From assembly GCA_002418685.1 (NCBI GenBank), contig DIEP01000030.1:1-15338 (forward strand): 15,338 bases of DNA, in the 5' to 3' direction. Position 1 is the stretch's first letter. Each line of letters opens with the position of its first letter. This document shows, piece after piece, positions 7,367 through 13,951 of this stretch. Position numbers and translations under genes: made by a program. The DNA comes from Ignavibacteria bacterium UBA5771. GTDB lineage: Bacteria; Bacteroidota; Ignavibacteria; Kapaibacteriales; UBA2268. The notes under the pieces were generated by a model, which saw only the letters and a program-made list of their open reading frames with translations, was not told where the DNA came from and searched no databases.

Positions 7367-8044
7367 ATGCAACACGATGATTTTCTTAATAATACTCTAA
7401 ATATATCTGAAATTTTCTATTCAATTCAAGGGGAAGGCACTCGAGCAGGGCTTCCTTGCGTGTTCGTTCGGCTTCAAGGATGCAATCTTCGCTGCACTTG
7501 GTGCGATACTCCTTATGCGCTCGATATAAAGCAAATTGAGGAGGAAATTACCTTCCAGAAAATTTTGCAGCAAATCCAATTTTTCAATTGCAATTTTATT
7601 GAATTTACAGGTGGGGAACCTCTTATGCAACCCAAAAGTATTGAGTTAATGAATTATTTATCCGAGAATAATTATACAGTTGCAATCGAAACGGGCGGAA
7701 GTTTATTGATTGATAAATTAAATAGCCAAATAATCAAAATTCTTGATATAAAGTGTCCCGGTTCCAATATGTCGAAATTCAATAAATTTGAAAATTTCAA
7801 GTTCTTAAATAAAAAAGACGAGATAAAATTTGTTCTGAATGATCAGCAAGATTTTCATTGGGCAATGGAGGTCGTGTCCGCACATAATTTATTTGATATT
7901 GTTGATAATGTGCTATTCTCGCCCGTTTTTGGGAAATTAGAATCTATTGATTTAGCCCAGTGGATACTCGAATCCCATCTGCCAATTCGACTGCAGTTGC
8001 AAATCCACAAATTTATTTGGGAACCAAGCACAAGAGGAGTTTGA
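7367..8044 (+). CDS. queE: 7-carboxy-7-deazaguanine synthase (radical SAM)
   Basis: QueE converts 6-carboxytetrahydropterin to 7-carboxy-7-deazaguanine using S-adenosylmethionine and a 4Fe-4S cluster, in the cytosolic pathway to preQ0, queuosine and other 7-deazaguanines. The 225-residue protein shows the family's SIQGEGT motif at 19-25. The cluster-binding CxxxCxxC is at Cys39, Cys43 and Cys46. The SAM-binding TGGEP is at 81-85, ETGG at 108-111, and the typical ending HKFIWEP with TRGV is present. Length is normal for the compact QueE family. No other queuosine gene (queC, queD, queF) is nearby, so it stands alone. The ATG at 7367 has no obvious SD, and I saw no preQ1 riboswitch in the leader. 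It is transcribed divergently from the DUF11 protein gene. Confidence 0.93.
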   Translation: MQHDDFLNNTLNISEIFYSIQGEGTRAGLPCVFVRLQGCNLRCTWCDTPYALDIKQIEEEITFQKILQQIQFFNCNFIEFTGGEPLMQPKSIELMNYLSENNYTVAIETGGSLLIDKLNSQIIKILDIKCPGSNMSKFNKFENFKFLNKKDEIKFVLNDQQDFHWAMEVVSAHNLFDIVDNVLFSPVFGKLESIDLAQWILESHLPIRLQLQIHKFIWEPSTRGV

Positions 8045-8295
8045 ACTCTCAACTGATTTTGTGATATTCTCAAGAAAGTGAAGCACTCTTACTTAATTAT
8101 TAGTTTACTACCACTTAGAAATAGAAGATGCTATTATATTTGTTATGTTAGTATAGTTGTTTTAATATTATAAAAAAGCAAAAATAAATAATTATTAGCT
8201 AATTTTTATAAAATGAATTTGGAAAATAATATTTTTCTTATATTGCTTTTTTAGAAAATGACAATATTATATAATTAATATATGGAGAAACAGAA
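8045..8295. promoter_or_regulatory. AT-rich leader with inverted repeats before the Asp-box gene
   Basis: No gene is visible in this 251-base spacer. TATATTTG at 8135-8142 matches TAnnTTTG but has no -33 partner. An 11-bp perfect inverted repeat, TAAAAAAGCAA (8171-8181) and TTGCTTTTTTA (8243-8253), brackets 61 bases. Within them is the palindrome ATTAGCTAAT (8194-8203). GGAG at 8283-8286 serves as SD for the ATG at 8296. In such A/T-rich DNA these may be chance. Confidence 0.3.
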
Positions 8296-10359
8296 ATGAA
8301 AAAAGTAATCTTATCTTTGTTATTTTTATTAGCACAGGTTTCCTATGGTCAATGGGAATGGTGTAATAATGCATTAAGTGAGAATAGCGATGGACTTAGT
8401 ATTAAATCTATTCAGATCAATAAACAACAAATTATTGTTGGAACAGATTCTGGTGTTTATATATCCACTGACAATGGCAAAAGTTGGTACCCGAAAAATT
8501 CAGGCTTAACTAACAATAGAATTCAGACCATTGAGGTGAATGAGAATAATATTTTTGTTGGTACTGATAGTACTGGCGGTATTTTCCTAAGTACCAATAA
8601 CGGGGATAGTTGGGTCCAAAAAAATGGAGGTATACCAGATTTAGGTATAATTGATTATTATATTCCTCTTGATTTCGCTATTATTGGGAACAAGATCCTT
8701 GTTGCTATTAGCTATTCTGGGGTATTCATGTCCACGAATAATGGTGATAGTTGGAGCCGTCGAAATACAGGCCTTTTAGAAAATGATTGGGTCAGTTGCT
8801 TTCTTGTTAAGGGCGATAGTATTTTCGCAGGCTCTCAGGCTGGCAATGTATATTTATCCTTAGATAGTGGCAATAGCTGGATTTGGAAGAGTCATATGGA
8901 TGATATGATTCAGTCGATGACATTGTGCAACAATAATATTTACGCTGGCATGTTTTATAGTGGCGTATATAAATCAACCGACCAAGGGAATAGCTTCGCA
9001 CCCTGTAATTCTGGTTTGGAACCTCCTCCTGATCAGCATATTTTTGTTTATTCATTAGCAGCACTGAATGGTAATATTTTTGCAGGGACTGCAAATTCCT
9101 TATATATGTCTTCCGATGATGGTAATAGCTGGTCTCATAAAAGTAATGGTATAACATTTTCAAATGTTTATGCCCTTTGTACTGATGGAAATAAAATAGT
9201 TGCTGGGACGGGGCGTGGTGGTGTTTATATCTCTTTTAATATGGGGAATAGCTGGTATTCTGATATATCTAGTCAATATATTGAATCACTTGCAATTATA
9301 GGGAACAGAATTTTTGCTGTTATCCCACTTTTTGGAGTATTTATGTCTGATGACAGAGGTGACAGTTGGTATTCAAACTTAACTGATTTATCTGATTGTA
9401 TTTATTCGAATATAGTTTCAAGTGGTGATATGGTTTGTGTTGGAAAAAGTGGATCCGATGGGGGCGTATTGTTTTCCTTTGATGATGGTGATACATGGGT
9501 TCAAAAAAATTCCGGTTTAAATGAACCTATTAATGTTAATACATTGGGAATCCATAAAAATAACATTTATGCAGCTAATGAAGATGGTTTATATAAGTCT
9601 ACAAACTATGGCACAGAATGGAACTTATTAGACTATGATGTGACTTCCAATCCAATTTATTGCTTTTTTTCAGATTGGAATAATTTTTTTGCAGGAACTT
9701 TTAAGAAAGGCATTTTTGCTTCAACAGATGATGGTAATAATTGGTTTAGAAAAGATACTAATACTGATTTAGAAGATGCATGGGTTTCTTCTTTTTGTAA
9801 ACAGGGAAATAATATTTTTGTTTCTACTGAAGATCATTCTGTATTATTATCTACAAATGAAGGAATAAGTTGGATTCCATGTGGTAGTGGTATTTATTCA
9901 TTCGGTATTAACTGTCTTTGGTGTATAGAAGATGTTTTATTTGCAGGAACAACATATCGGAGTGTCTATATTTCAACAAATAGTGGTAAAAATTGGATTT
10001 CAAAGGATATCGGTTTTGGTAATCCTAGTGTTAACTGCTTTACCAGTATAGATGATATTATTTTTGCCGGAACTAGTAGTGGTGTTTTCCGAGCCAAGCT
10101 CAGCGATTTAACAACAGATGTTAAAGAATTCGAACCAGCGTCAAGCAATTCAATCTATCCTAACCCCGCCCACGATTTCATCAATACCGCGGATTATCTT
10201 GGCTGGGAATATCAGATGTATGATTTGCTTGGAAATAATGTGCAGACGGGCTTGGTAAATTCAGAAAATATAAATATAAGCAAATTATCAGCAGGGTTTT
10301 ACACTATTCGATTCTTTAAAGAAGGGAAGCAAGAGGTGAAGAAATTGATAAAAGTGTGA
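8296..10359 (+). CDS. Secreted Asp-box (BNR-like) beta-propeller protein with T9SS sorting domain
   Basis: This 687-residue protein has a short signal peptide (residues 1-19, ending VSYGQ). It then carries 13 Asp-box motifs of the form S-T-x-D/N-x-G-x-S-W at about residues 57, 99, 146, 188, 227, 272, 313, 351, 394, 435, 476, 519 and 560, roughly every 42 residues. Each follows a strand of the type 'IFAGT..GVY'; a fourteenth such strand near 590 lacks the Asp-box. Fourteen repeats would fit two seven-bladed propellers (inference). Residues about 615-687 are a T9SS sorting domain with YPNP at 621-624 and LSAGFY at 664-669. Asp-box proteins include sialidases, sortilin and YCF48-like factors, but I see no sialidase catalytic residues. 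An extracellular binding or glycan-related role is only a guess. It is flanked by long spacers, so probably monocistronic. Confidence 0.88.
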   Translation: MKKVILSLLFLLAQVSYGQWEWCNNALSENSDGLSIKSIQINKQQIIVGTDSGVYISTDNGKSWYPKNSGLTNNRIQTIEVNENNIFVGTDSTGGIFLSTNNGDSWVQKNGGIPDLGIIDYYIPLDFAIIGNKILVAISYSGVFMSTNNGDSWSRRNTGLLENDWVSCFLVKGDSIFAGSQAGNVYLSLDSGNSWIWKSHMDDMIQSMTLCNNNIYAGMFYSGVYKSTDQGNSFAPCNSGLEPPPDQHIFVYSLAALNGNIFAGTANSLYMSSDDGNSWSHKSNGITFSNVYALCTDGNKIVAGTGRGGVYISFNMGNSWYSDISSQYIESLAIIGNRIFAVIPLFGVFMSDDRGDSWYSNLTDLSDCIYSNIVSSGDMVCVGKSGSDGGVLFSFDDGDTWVQKNSGLNEPINVNTLGIHKNNIYAANEDGLYKSTNYGTEWNLLDYDVTSNPIYCFFSDWNNFFAGTFKKGIFASTDDGNNWFRKDTNTDLEDAWVSSFCKQGNNIFVSTEDHSVLLSTNEGISWIPCGSGIYSFGINCLWCIEDVLFAGTTYRSVYISTNSGKNWISKDIGFGNPSVNCFTSIDDIIFAGTSSGVFRAKLSDLTTDVKEFEPASSNSIYPNPAHDFINTADYLGWEYQMYDLLGNNVQTGLVNSENINISKLSAGFYTIRFFKEGKQEVKKLIKV

Positions 10360-10373
10360 GTGTTGTAGCTGAT

Positions 10374-10395
10374 GCACAGATGGGGACGCCTGTGC
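10374..10395. repeat. GCACAG/CTGTGC inverted repeat
   Basis: GCACAG (10374-10379) and CTGTGC (10390-10395) are perfect 6-bp arms around a GC-rich 10-base loop, 15 bases after the stop of the Asp-box gene. The stretch is clearly more GC-rich than its surroundings. No U-tract follows. It is adjacent to the hairpin repeat and may be part of the same composite intergenic element. Confidence 0.45.
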
Positions 10396-10404
10396 TACCT
10401 GTGA

Positions 10405-10458
10405 ACGAACTCACCATAAGTCCCTCTCTTTTTAAAAGAGGGACTTATTAGATTGCTT
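10405..10458. repeat. Dispersed hairpin repeat, copy 2
   Basis: A perfect 12-bp stem is formed by ATAAGTCCCTCT (10416-10427) and AGAGGGACTTAT (10437-10448) with a nine-base loop. It is flanked on the left by ACGAACTCACC (10405-10415) and on the right by AGATTGCTT (10450-10458). Copy 1 at 1154-1202 has the same flanks and hairpin logic, with compensating differences in the arms. The stem might attenuate read-through from the Asp-box gene, though it lacks a U-tract. Confidence 0.65.
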
Positions 10459-10603
10459 CACGATTTTCTCAAGTACTATTAAGTATTTTGCATTATTAAG
10501 CATTTTACTCCACATTTTTACACAAAATCTTCATATATCTCTATAATTTTTCGTTATTAAGAAAAATTTGATACCATTTTAGTTTTTTTTCGTATTTATT
10601 ATA

Positions 10604-11116
10604 GTGGAAGAAAAAGATTACATAAGTAAAATAATTCCTTTGCAGGATAAATTGTTCCGATTTGCGCGGCGCTTGTTGAAAAATGAGGAAGATGCAAAAG
10701 ATGCGGTGCAAGAAGTGGTTATTAAATTATGGGAGAAATGTGATATGATTGATAGCACAAAAAATATTGAAGCGTTTGCAATGCGTGTGACAAAAAATTA
10801 CTGCATCGATAAAATTCGCACCAAGCACATTCAAGTGGTCCCCATCAAAGGAATTTTTACTAACCCGAAAGCTACAAATCCCGACAATGCGCTTGAACAG
10901 AAAGAGCAAGTAGAAATTGTCAAGAAAATTCTCAAGACACTTCCTGCAAAACAACGTGCAATTCTGCAACTGCGCGATGTGGAAGGAATGCAAATGAGCG
11001 AGATTGCAAATATTATGAATATGAACCCAAATAATGTAAAAGTGAATCTTTCACGTGCAAGAAAAAAAATTAGAGAAAAATTAGAGGCTTATGAAAATGG
11101 ATATAAATATAATTAA
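10604..11116 (+). CDS. ECF-type RNA polymerase sigma factor
   Basis: This 170-residue sigma-70 family protein has only regions 2 and 4. Region 2 covers about residues 12-76 with the DAVQEVVIKLWE core-binding motif at 33-44. Region 4 covers about 107-160 with LPAKQRAILQLRDVEG and the MSEIANIM...NVKVNLSRARKKI helix-turn-helix. It directs RNA polymerase to a dedicated promoter set. It starts at GTG (10604), since the next residues EEKDYISK fit the family's N-terminus. No SD precedes it, so it may be translated from a very short or AT-rich leader. Its end overlaps the next gene by 26 bases. The layout sigma, membrane partner, DUF4252 protein recurs in Bacteroidota, and the membrane partner is presumably its anti-sigma factor. 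Confidence 0.92.
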   Translation: MEEKDYISKIIPLQDKLFRFARRLLKNEEDAKDAVQEVVIKLWEKCDMIDSTKNIEAFAMRVTKNYCIDKIRTKHIQVVPIKGIFTNPKATNPDNALEQKEQVEIVKKILKTLPAKQRAILQLRDVEGMQMSEIANIMNMNPNNVKVNLSRARKKIREKLEAYENGYKYN

Positions 11117-11615
11117 AAGATTGCTTGAAAAATTTTACGATGGTGAAACTTCGCTCGAAGAAGAGGCAATCCTTTCCGATTACTTTAATAATGAAGATAT
11201 TCCTGAAGAATTGCAAAAATATCAGGCGCAATTTGCCTTTTACCAACAAGAAAGAAATATAACTTTTGATAATTTCGATTTCGAATTACCTCCTAAAATG
11301 CCAAGCAAAAATTATAATCGACAACGCTTATATTGGGCTGCATCCATTGCTGCGACAATTCTAATATTTGTGTCCATATTGTTTTTGCTACCGCAAAATC
11401 CATTTTCCAAAAGTCATAGCAGGACAATCACTGTTAGCAATCCGGATTCGACTTATGCTATTACCAAAAACACTTTATATGCTGTTTCTAAAAATCTAAA
11501 TAAAGGTCTGGACAAACTTCAGAAATTTGAATATCTTGATTATGGAATGAATGAAATTAATAAAATAAATAAAAATTTATCAAACGCTCAAATAAATAAG
11601 GAGTCATTGAGATGA
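11091..11615 (+). CDS. Anti-sigma-like single-pass membrane protein
   Basis: This 174-residue protein has an N-terminal soluble domain with the pattern LLEKFYDGETSLEEE (residues 11-25). That pattern is frequent at the start of Bacteroidota anti-sigma-like proteins. One membrane helix follows at about 81-100, then an outward domain of about 70 residues containing NPDSTYAITKNTL and VSKNLNKG. I read it as the membrane partner of the preceding sigma factor, with the N-terminus facing the cytosol. It has neither an obvious zinc-binding HxxxCxxC motif nor a FecR domain. Two starts are possible, ATG at 11091 or 11097; both overlap the sigma gene. Its stop overlaps the start of the next gene (ATGA). 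The anti-sigma role is inferred from position and topology. Confidence 0.75.
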   Translation: MKMDINIIKRLLEKFYDGETSLEEEAILSDYFNNEDIPEELQKYQAQFAFYQQERNITFDNFDFELPPKMPSKNYNRQRLYWAASIAATILIFVSILFLLPQNPFSKSHSRTITVSNPDSTYAITKNTLYAVSKNLNKGLDKLQKFEYLDYGMNEINKINKNLSNAQINKESLR

Positions 11616-12163
11616 TCAATAGAAAATTAATAATGGAAGGATTATTCGCAATTCTTATAACTTTATTACCCCAAATAATGTTATCAGCTGATATTGAGAA
11701 AATTATAAATGAATACTCAGGCAAAGATGGTTTTACGATTGTAAATATCCCAGGCAGTAGTCTCGGTTATGTTTTTAATGAATTAAATGGGGGAAAAACT
11801 AATGCTAACGAAAATGATTCAAAGGTGAAGGAAATTGCCAAAGATATTACGGGAATTAAAATTTTGACATACAGCAAAGAGGACGGTGGCAATTTAGAGC
11901 CAAATATTATTTATAATAAGTTCATTGCTGCTGTTGATATGAAAGAATATGATCAGCTAATGAGTGTCAATAAAAAAGATGAAAAAGTGATGATGCTTGT
12001 CAAAAAAGATGAAAGCAATAAAGTTAGCGAATTCCTTATGATTACTTATGGGCCAGGCGAGGCAACTCTAATACAGATTTCGGGCAAACTGAATATGAAA
12101 GATATTAAAAATCTCACCGAACCATCAAAAGAAAATAATAATACCCAAAAACCGAAAAAGTGA
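11612..12163 (+). CDS. DUF4252 family exported protein
   Basis: This 183-residue protein has a signal peptide (hydrophobic 10-24, cleavage near LSA). The mature domain has the DUF4252 layout: an opening 'IINEYSGKDGFTIVNIP' type strand (31-47), a middle 'IKILTYS' strand (82-88), the YDQLM segment (113-117), and a closing 'SEFLMITYGPGEATLIQISGKL' type hairpin followed by MKDIKNLTE. The last 15 residues are polar and rich in Asn, Lys and Pro. The function of DUF4252 is unknown; members commonly sit beside ECF sigma factors. AAGGAG at 11598-11603 is an SD eight bases before the ATG, and the ATGA overlap suggests translational coupling. An in-frame ATG at residue 8 is an alternative start. Location is likely the periplasm. 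Confidence 0.85.
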   Translation: MINRKLIMEGLFAILITLLPQIMLSADIEKIINEYSGKDGFTIVNIPGSSLGYVFNELNGGKTNANENDSKVKEIAKDITGIKILTYSKEDGGNLEPNIIYNKFIAAVDMKEYDQLMSVNKKDEKVMMLVKKDESNKVSEFLMITYGPGEATLIQISGKLNMKDIKNLTEPSKENNNTQKPKK

Positions 12164-12215
12164 AGATTTAATAAAATATAAAAATTTTAAAACGTCTAAT
12201 TTTGAATTGTAAGGT

Positions 12216-12273
12216 ACTGCTAATAGCAGTTTCTGTGGGCTGTCTTTCGGGAGAAATTGCAGCCCATTTTTTT
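12216..12273 (+). terminator. Double-hairpin terminator of the sigma operon
   Basis: A small hairpin ACTGCT/AGCAGT (12216-12221 and 12225-12230) precedes a stronger one, TGGGCTG (12236-12242) with CAGCCCA (12260-12266), which contains a nested TTTC/GAAA pairing. Seven T follow directly at 12267-12273. This is a standard rho-independent terminator for the plus-strand operon. The T-run touches the stop codon of the convergent minus-strand gene at 12274. Confidence 0.85.
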
Positions 12274-13041
12274 CTAAAATAACCTCACATCACCCTCTAA
12301 TCGCAAATATCTCATCACCGAACTCTTTGTATTGAATAAATCCAGAAAATTCAAATCAATCGTTATTCTATCATCGAGGGAATATCTTAATGCAAGGTTC
12401 AGCAAAGCTTTGTTAAAGACGATACCAGGATTTTCGGGGCTGTTCATATCATATTCCAAATTGATGGAAGCTTTGTTTGCAATAGACTGCTCAATTCCAA
12501 AATAAAAATTTACCTTCCGATTGCCTGAATTTGGTTCAAATGAATAATTTGTTCCAATATGCAATCCAAAATATCCAAACGACCATAAGAAAGATTTGCT
12601 CATTGCAAGATAAAGACCGGGAGAATTAAAGTTAAATTCGTCAGTTATTTCATTAAAATTACCCCGCCCTTGCGTATTAATTCCAATTCCAATCGCAGGA
12701 TAATATTTCCCTTCATTTAAAATGCGATAATTTGCAATTAAACCCGGATATTTCTGAAAAGTAATATCTCCATCTCCAAAAAAATTTGTAGCACTTTCCG
12801 CAAGACCAAAATAAAAATTATGAAAAGGTGCATCAAGCACCTTTATACCAAGACAAGAATTTTGCGAAAAATATAGCTCTAAATACTGATCTTTCAAAGG
12901 AATATTACCCGCTGTTGGCATATTAACAATGTTCATTGTTTCAAAAGTGTAATTGCTTCCTGCACTACCTGCATAAGCAATATCAATATCTTGCACGTTA
13001 AAAAGGATTATCACAGCAATCAATATTTTGTAATATTTCAT
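12274..13041 (-). CDS. Predicted outer-membrane beta-barrel protein of unknown function
   Basis: This 255-residue protein has a signal peptide (hydrophobic 5-16, cleavage near AYAG at 22-25). The mature protein consists of alternating amphipathic strands with many aromatic residues, such as NFYFGL, LIANYRIL, YYPAIGIGI and NLALRYSL. It ends in VRLF, a terminal aromatic as in outer-membrane beta-signals. The segment from about 40 to 125 (NMPTAG, then a 'YRILNEGKYYPAIGIGI' type stretch) recalls YjbH-like exopolysaccharide-associated barrels, though I hold that loosely. It is a single gene, convergent with the sigma operon and divergent from the lipoprotein gene. The start ATG at 13041 has a G-run (13050-13045) rather than a standard SD. 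Confidence 0.7.
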   Translation of the reverse strand: MKYYKILIAVIILFNVQDIDIAYAGSAGSNYTFETMNIVNMPTAGNIPLKDQYLELYFSQNSCLGIKVLDAPFHNFYFGLAESATNFFGDGDITFQKYPGLIANYRILNEGKYYPAIGIGINTQGRGNFNEITDEFNFNSPGLYLAMSKSFLWSFGYFGLHIGTNYSFEPNSGNRKVNFYFGIEQSIANKASINLEYDMNSPENPGIVFNKALLNLALRYSLDDRITIDLNFLDLFNTKSSVMRYLRLEGDVRLF

Positions 13042-13061
13042 TTTCCCCCCGGAAATAAATC

Positions 13062-13096
13062 CAAATTTAATAATAATCTAATTAAAAAATCACAAA
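13062..13096 (-). promoter_or_regulatory. Candidate promoter of the outer-membrane protein gene
   Basis: Minus-strand TAAATTTG (13069-13062) matches TAnnTTTG, and a TTTG (13096-13093) lies 23 bases upstream. The start of transcription would be near 13055, giving a leader of about 14 bases. The spacing equals that of the candidate promoter of the DUF11 protein gene. Confidence 0.45.
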
Positions 13097-13141
13097 AAAT
13101 TGAAGAAAATGATTAATTTGCAATATTAAATTGTGTTGAAT

Positions 13142-13951
13142 ATGAAAAAAATCACGTATTTATTTCTAATTGTCTTGTTTTTGGGAAATTATGGCTGCTC
13201 AAGTCTCGATTCCAAAAAGATTATTAAGGATTACTTTATGAAAAATTTACTTTCATTTTATATAGAAAACGCAGACTCGGTCTCCTTTTATTTCGTGATG
13301 AATTCGCAACTTCCTTCATCAATTTCTAACGAAAATCCTGAAATAACATATTCAAAAGTATTTTTCAAAGGACAAAATGAGGATTCAATCAACTTTCCTT
13401 ATGAAATTATGAAATCTTATTATGAAACATCAGACCGCAATATCAATTTAACATTTGCTTATGTCCAGAAATATAGTATTAGACAATTGCCACAAGATTG
13501 GAAAAATCAGAAAATCAATTTTGTTTTAAACACGAACTATGGAAAATATACAGTAGAAAAGCCAATCGAAGAGATTAAATTCTCGAATATCTTCCCTGAA
13601 ATACAAGCACTTTATTTATTACCATCTCTGAAAATTAGTAATGGACAGTATAATTTTCAATTATTAGCAATTAGATTGAATCCTGCACAAGGTTCATACC
13701 TCCCAACCAGTGAAAAATTGCGAATAGAAATCCAAAATGACAAATTACTTTATAAATCAAATGAAGGCAAAAACTATATGCAAATGATTTCAGAAGTTTT
13801 GCCCATTGCGATAGGAGATTATTATTTATATCAAGAAAATGTAATTCCGAGTAAAGCAAAAATTGACTTAAACGGGGCGCACACAGCAAAGTTAATAATT
13901 CCTGCAATGCCAATAAATTATATTTCCACCATTAATTTCTGGGGAGATTGA
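13142..13951 (+). CDS. Predicted lipoprotein with C-terminal BsuPI-like domain
   Basis: This 269-residue protein starts at ATG 13142 (MKKITYLF); an in-frame GTG at 13133 adds only three residues and is less likely. A hydrophobic signal runs to GNYGC with candidate lipidated Cys19, so the protein is probably anchored in a membrane. Residues about 40-160 are not recognised. Residues about 165-265 contain GSYLPTSEKLRIEI, then a 'SNEGKNYMQMI' type strand and a closing LIIPAMP segment. These resemble the BsuPI intracellular proteinase inhibitor fold seen in envelope lipoproteins of this group. Whether it inhibits a proteinase is unknown. Its TGA shares one base with the ATG of ribD, so the two are probably co-transcribed and translationally coupled. 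The lipobox is weak (Asn at -3). Confidence 0.7.
   Translation: MKKITYLFLIVLFLGNYGCSSLDSKKIIKDYFMKNLLSFYIENADSVSFYFVMNSQLPSSISNENPEITYSKVFFKGQNEDSINFPYEIMKSYYETSDRNINLTFAYVQKYSIRQLPQDWKNQKINFVLNTNYGKYTVEKPIEEIKFSNIFPEIQALYLLPSLKISNGQYNFQLLAIRLNPAQGSYLPTSEKLRIEIQNDKLLYKSNEGKNYMQMISEVLPIAIGDYYLYQENVIPSKAKIDLNGAHTAKLIIPAMPINYISTINFWGD

Larger units (their letters stand above)
10360..10603. other. Spacer with two hairpins, direct repeats and a dyad before the sigma gene
   Basis: No gene lies in these 244 bases. From left to right there is a GCACAG/CTGTGC inverted repeat (10374-10395), the second hairpin repeat (10405-10458), and a direct repeat TATTAAGnATTTT at 10477-10489 and 10494-10506 (17-base period). 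A perfect 8-bp dyad follows, AATTTTTC (10545-10552) and GAAAAATT (10561-10568). The last two sit where promoter control elements of the ECF sigma operon would be expected. The sigma gene has no recognisable SD. Confidence 0.45.

Noticed and set aside
8807..9163. 118-residue minus-strand open frame
   Set aside because: It lies antisense to the Asp-box repeats; its repetitive Tyr/Ser-rich sequence mirrors the repeated coding strand.
8296..10359. Sialidase annotation for the Asp-box protein
   Set aside because: Asp-boxes alone are not diagnostic; no FRIP motif or catalytic triad context was seen.
10604..12163. FecI/FecR-type iron-uptake sigma system
   Set aside because: The partner lacks a FecR domain and no TonB-dependent receptor follows.
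13850..13950. FMN riboswitch for ribD
   Set aside because: The region is coding for the lipoprotein, and ribD starts at its stop codon.
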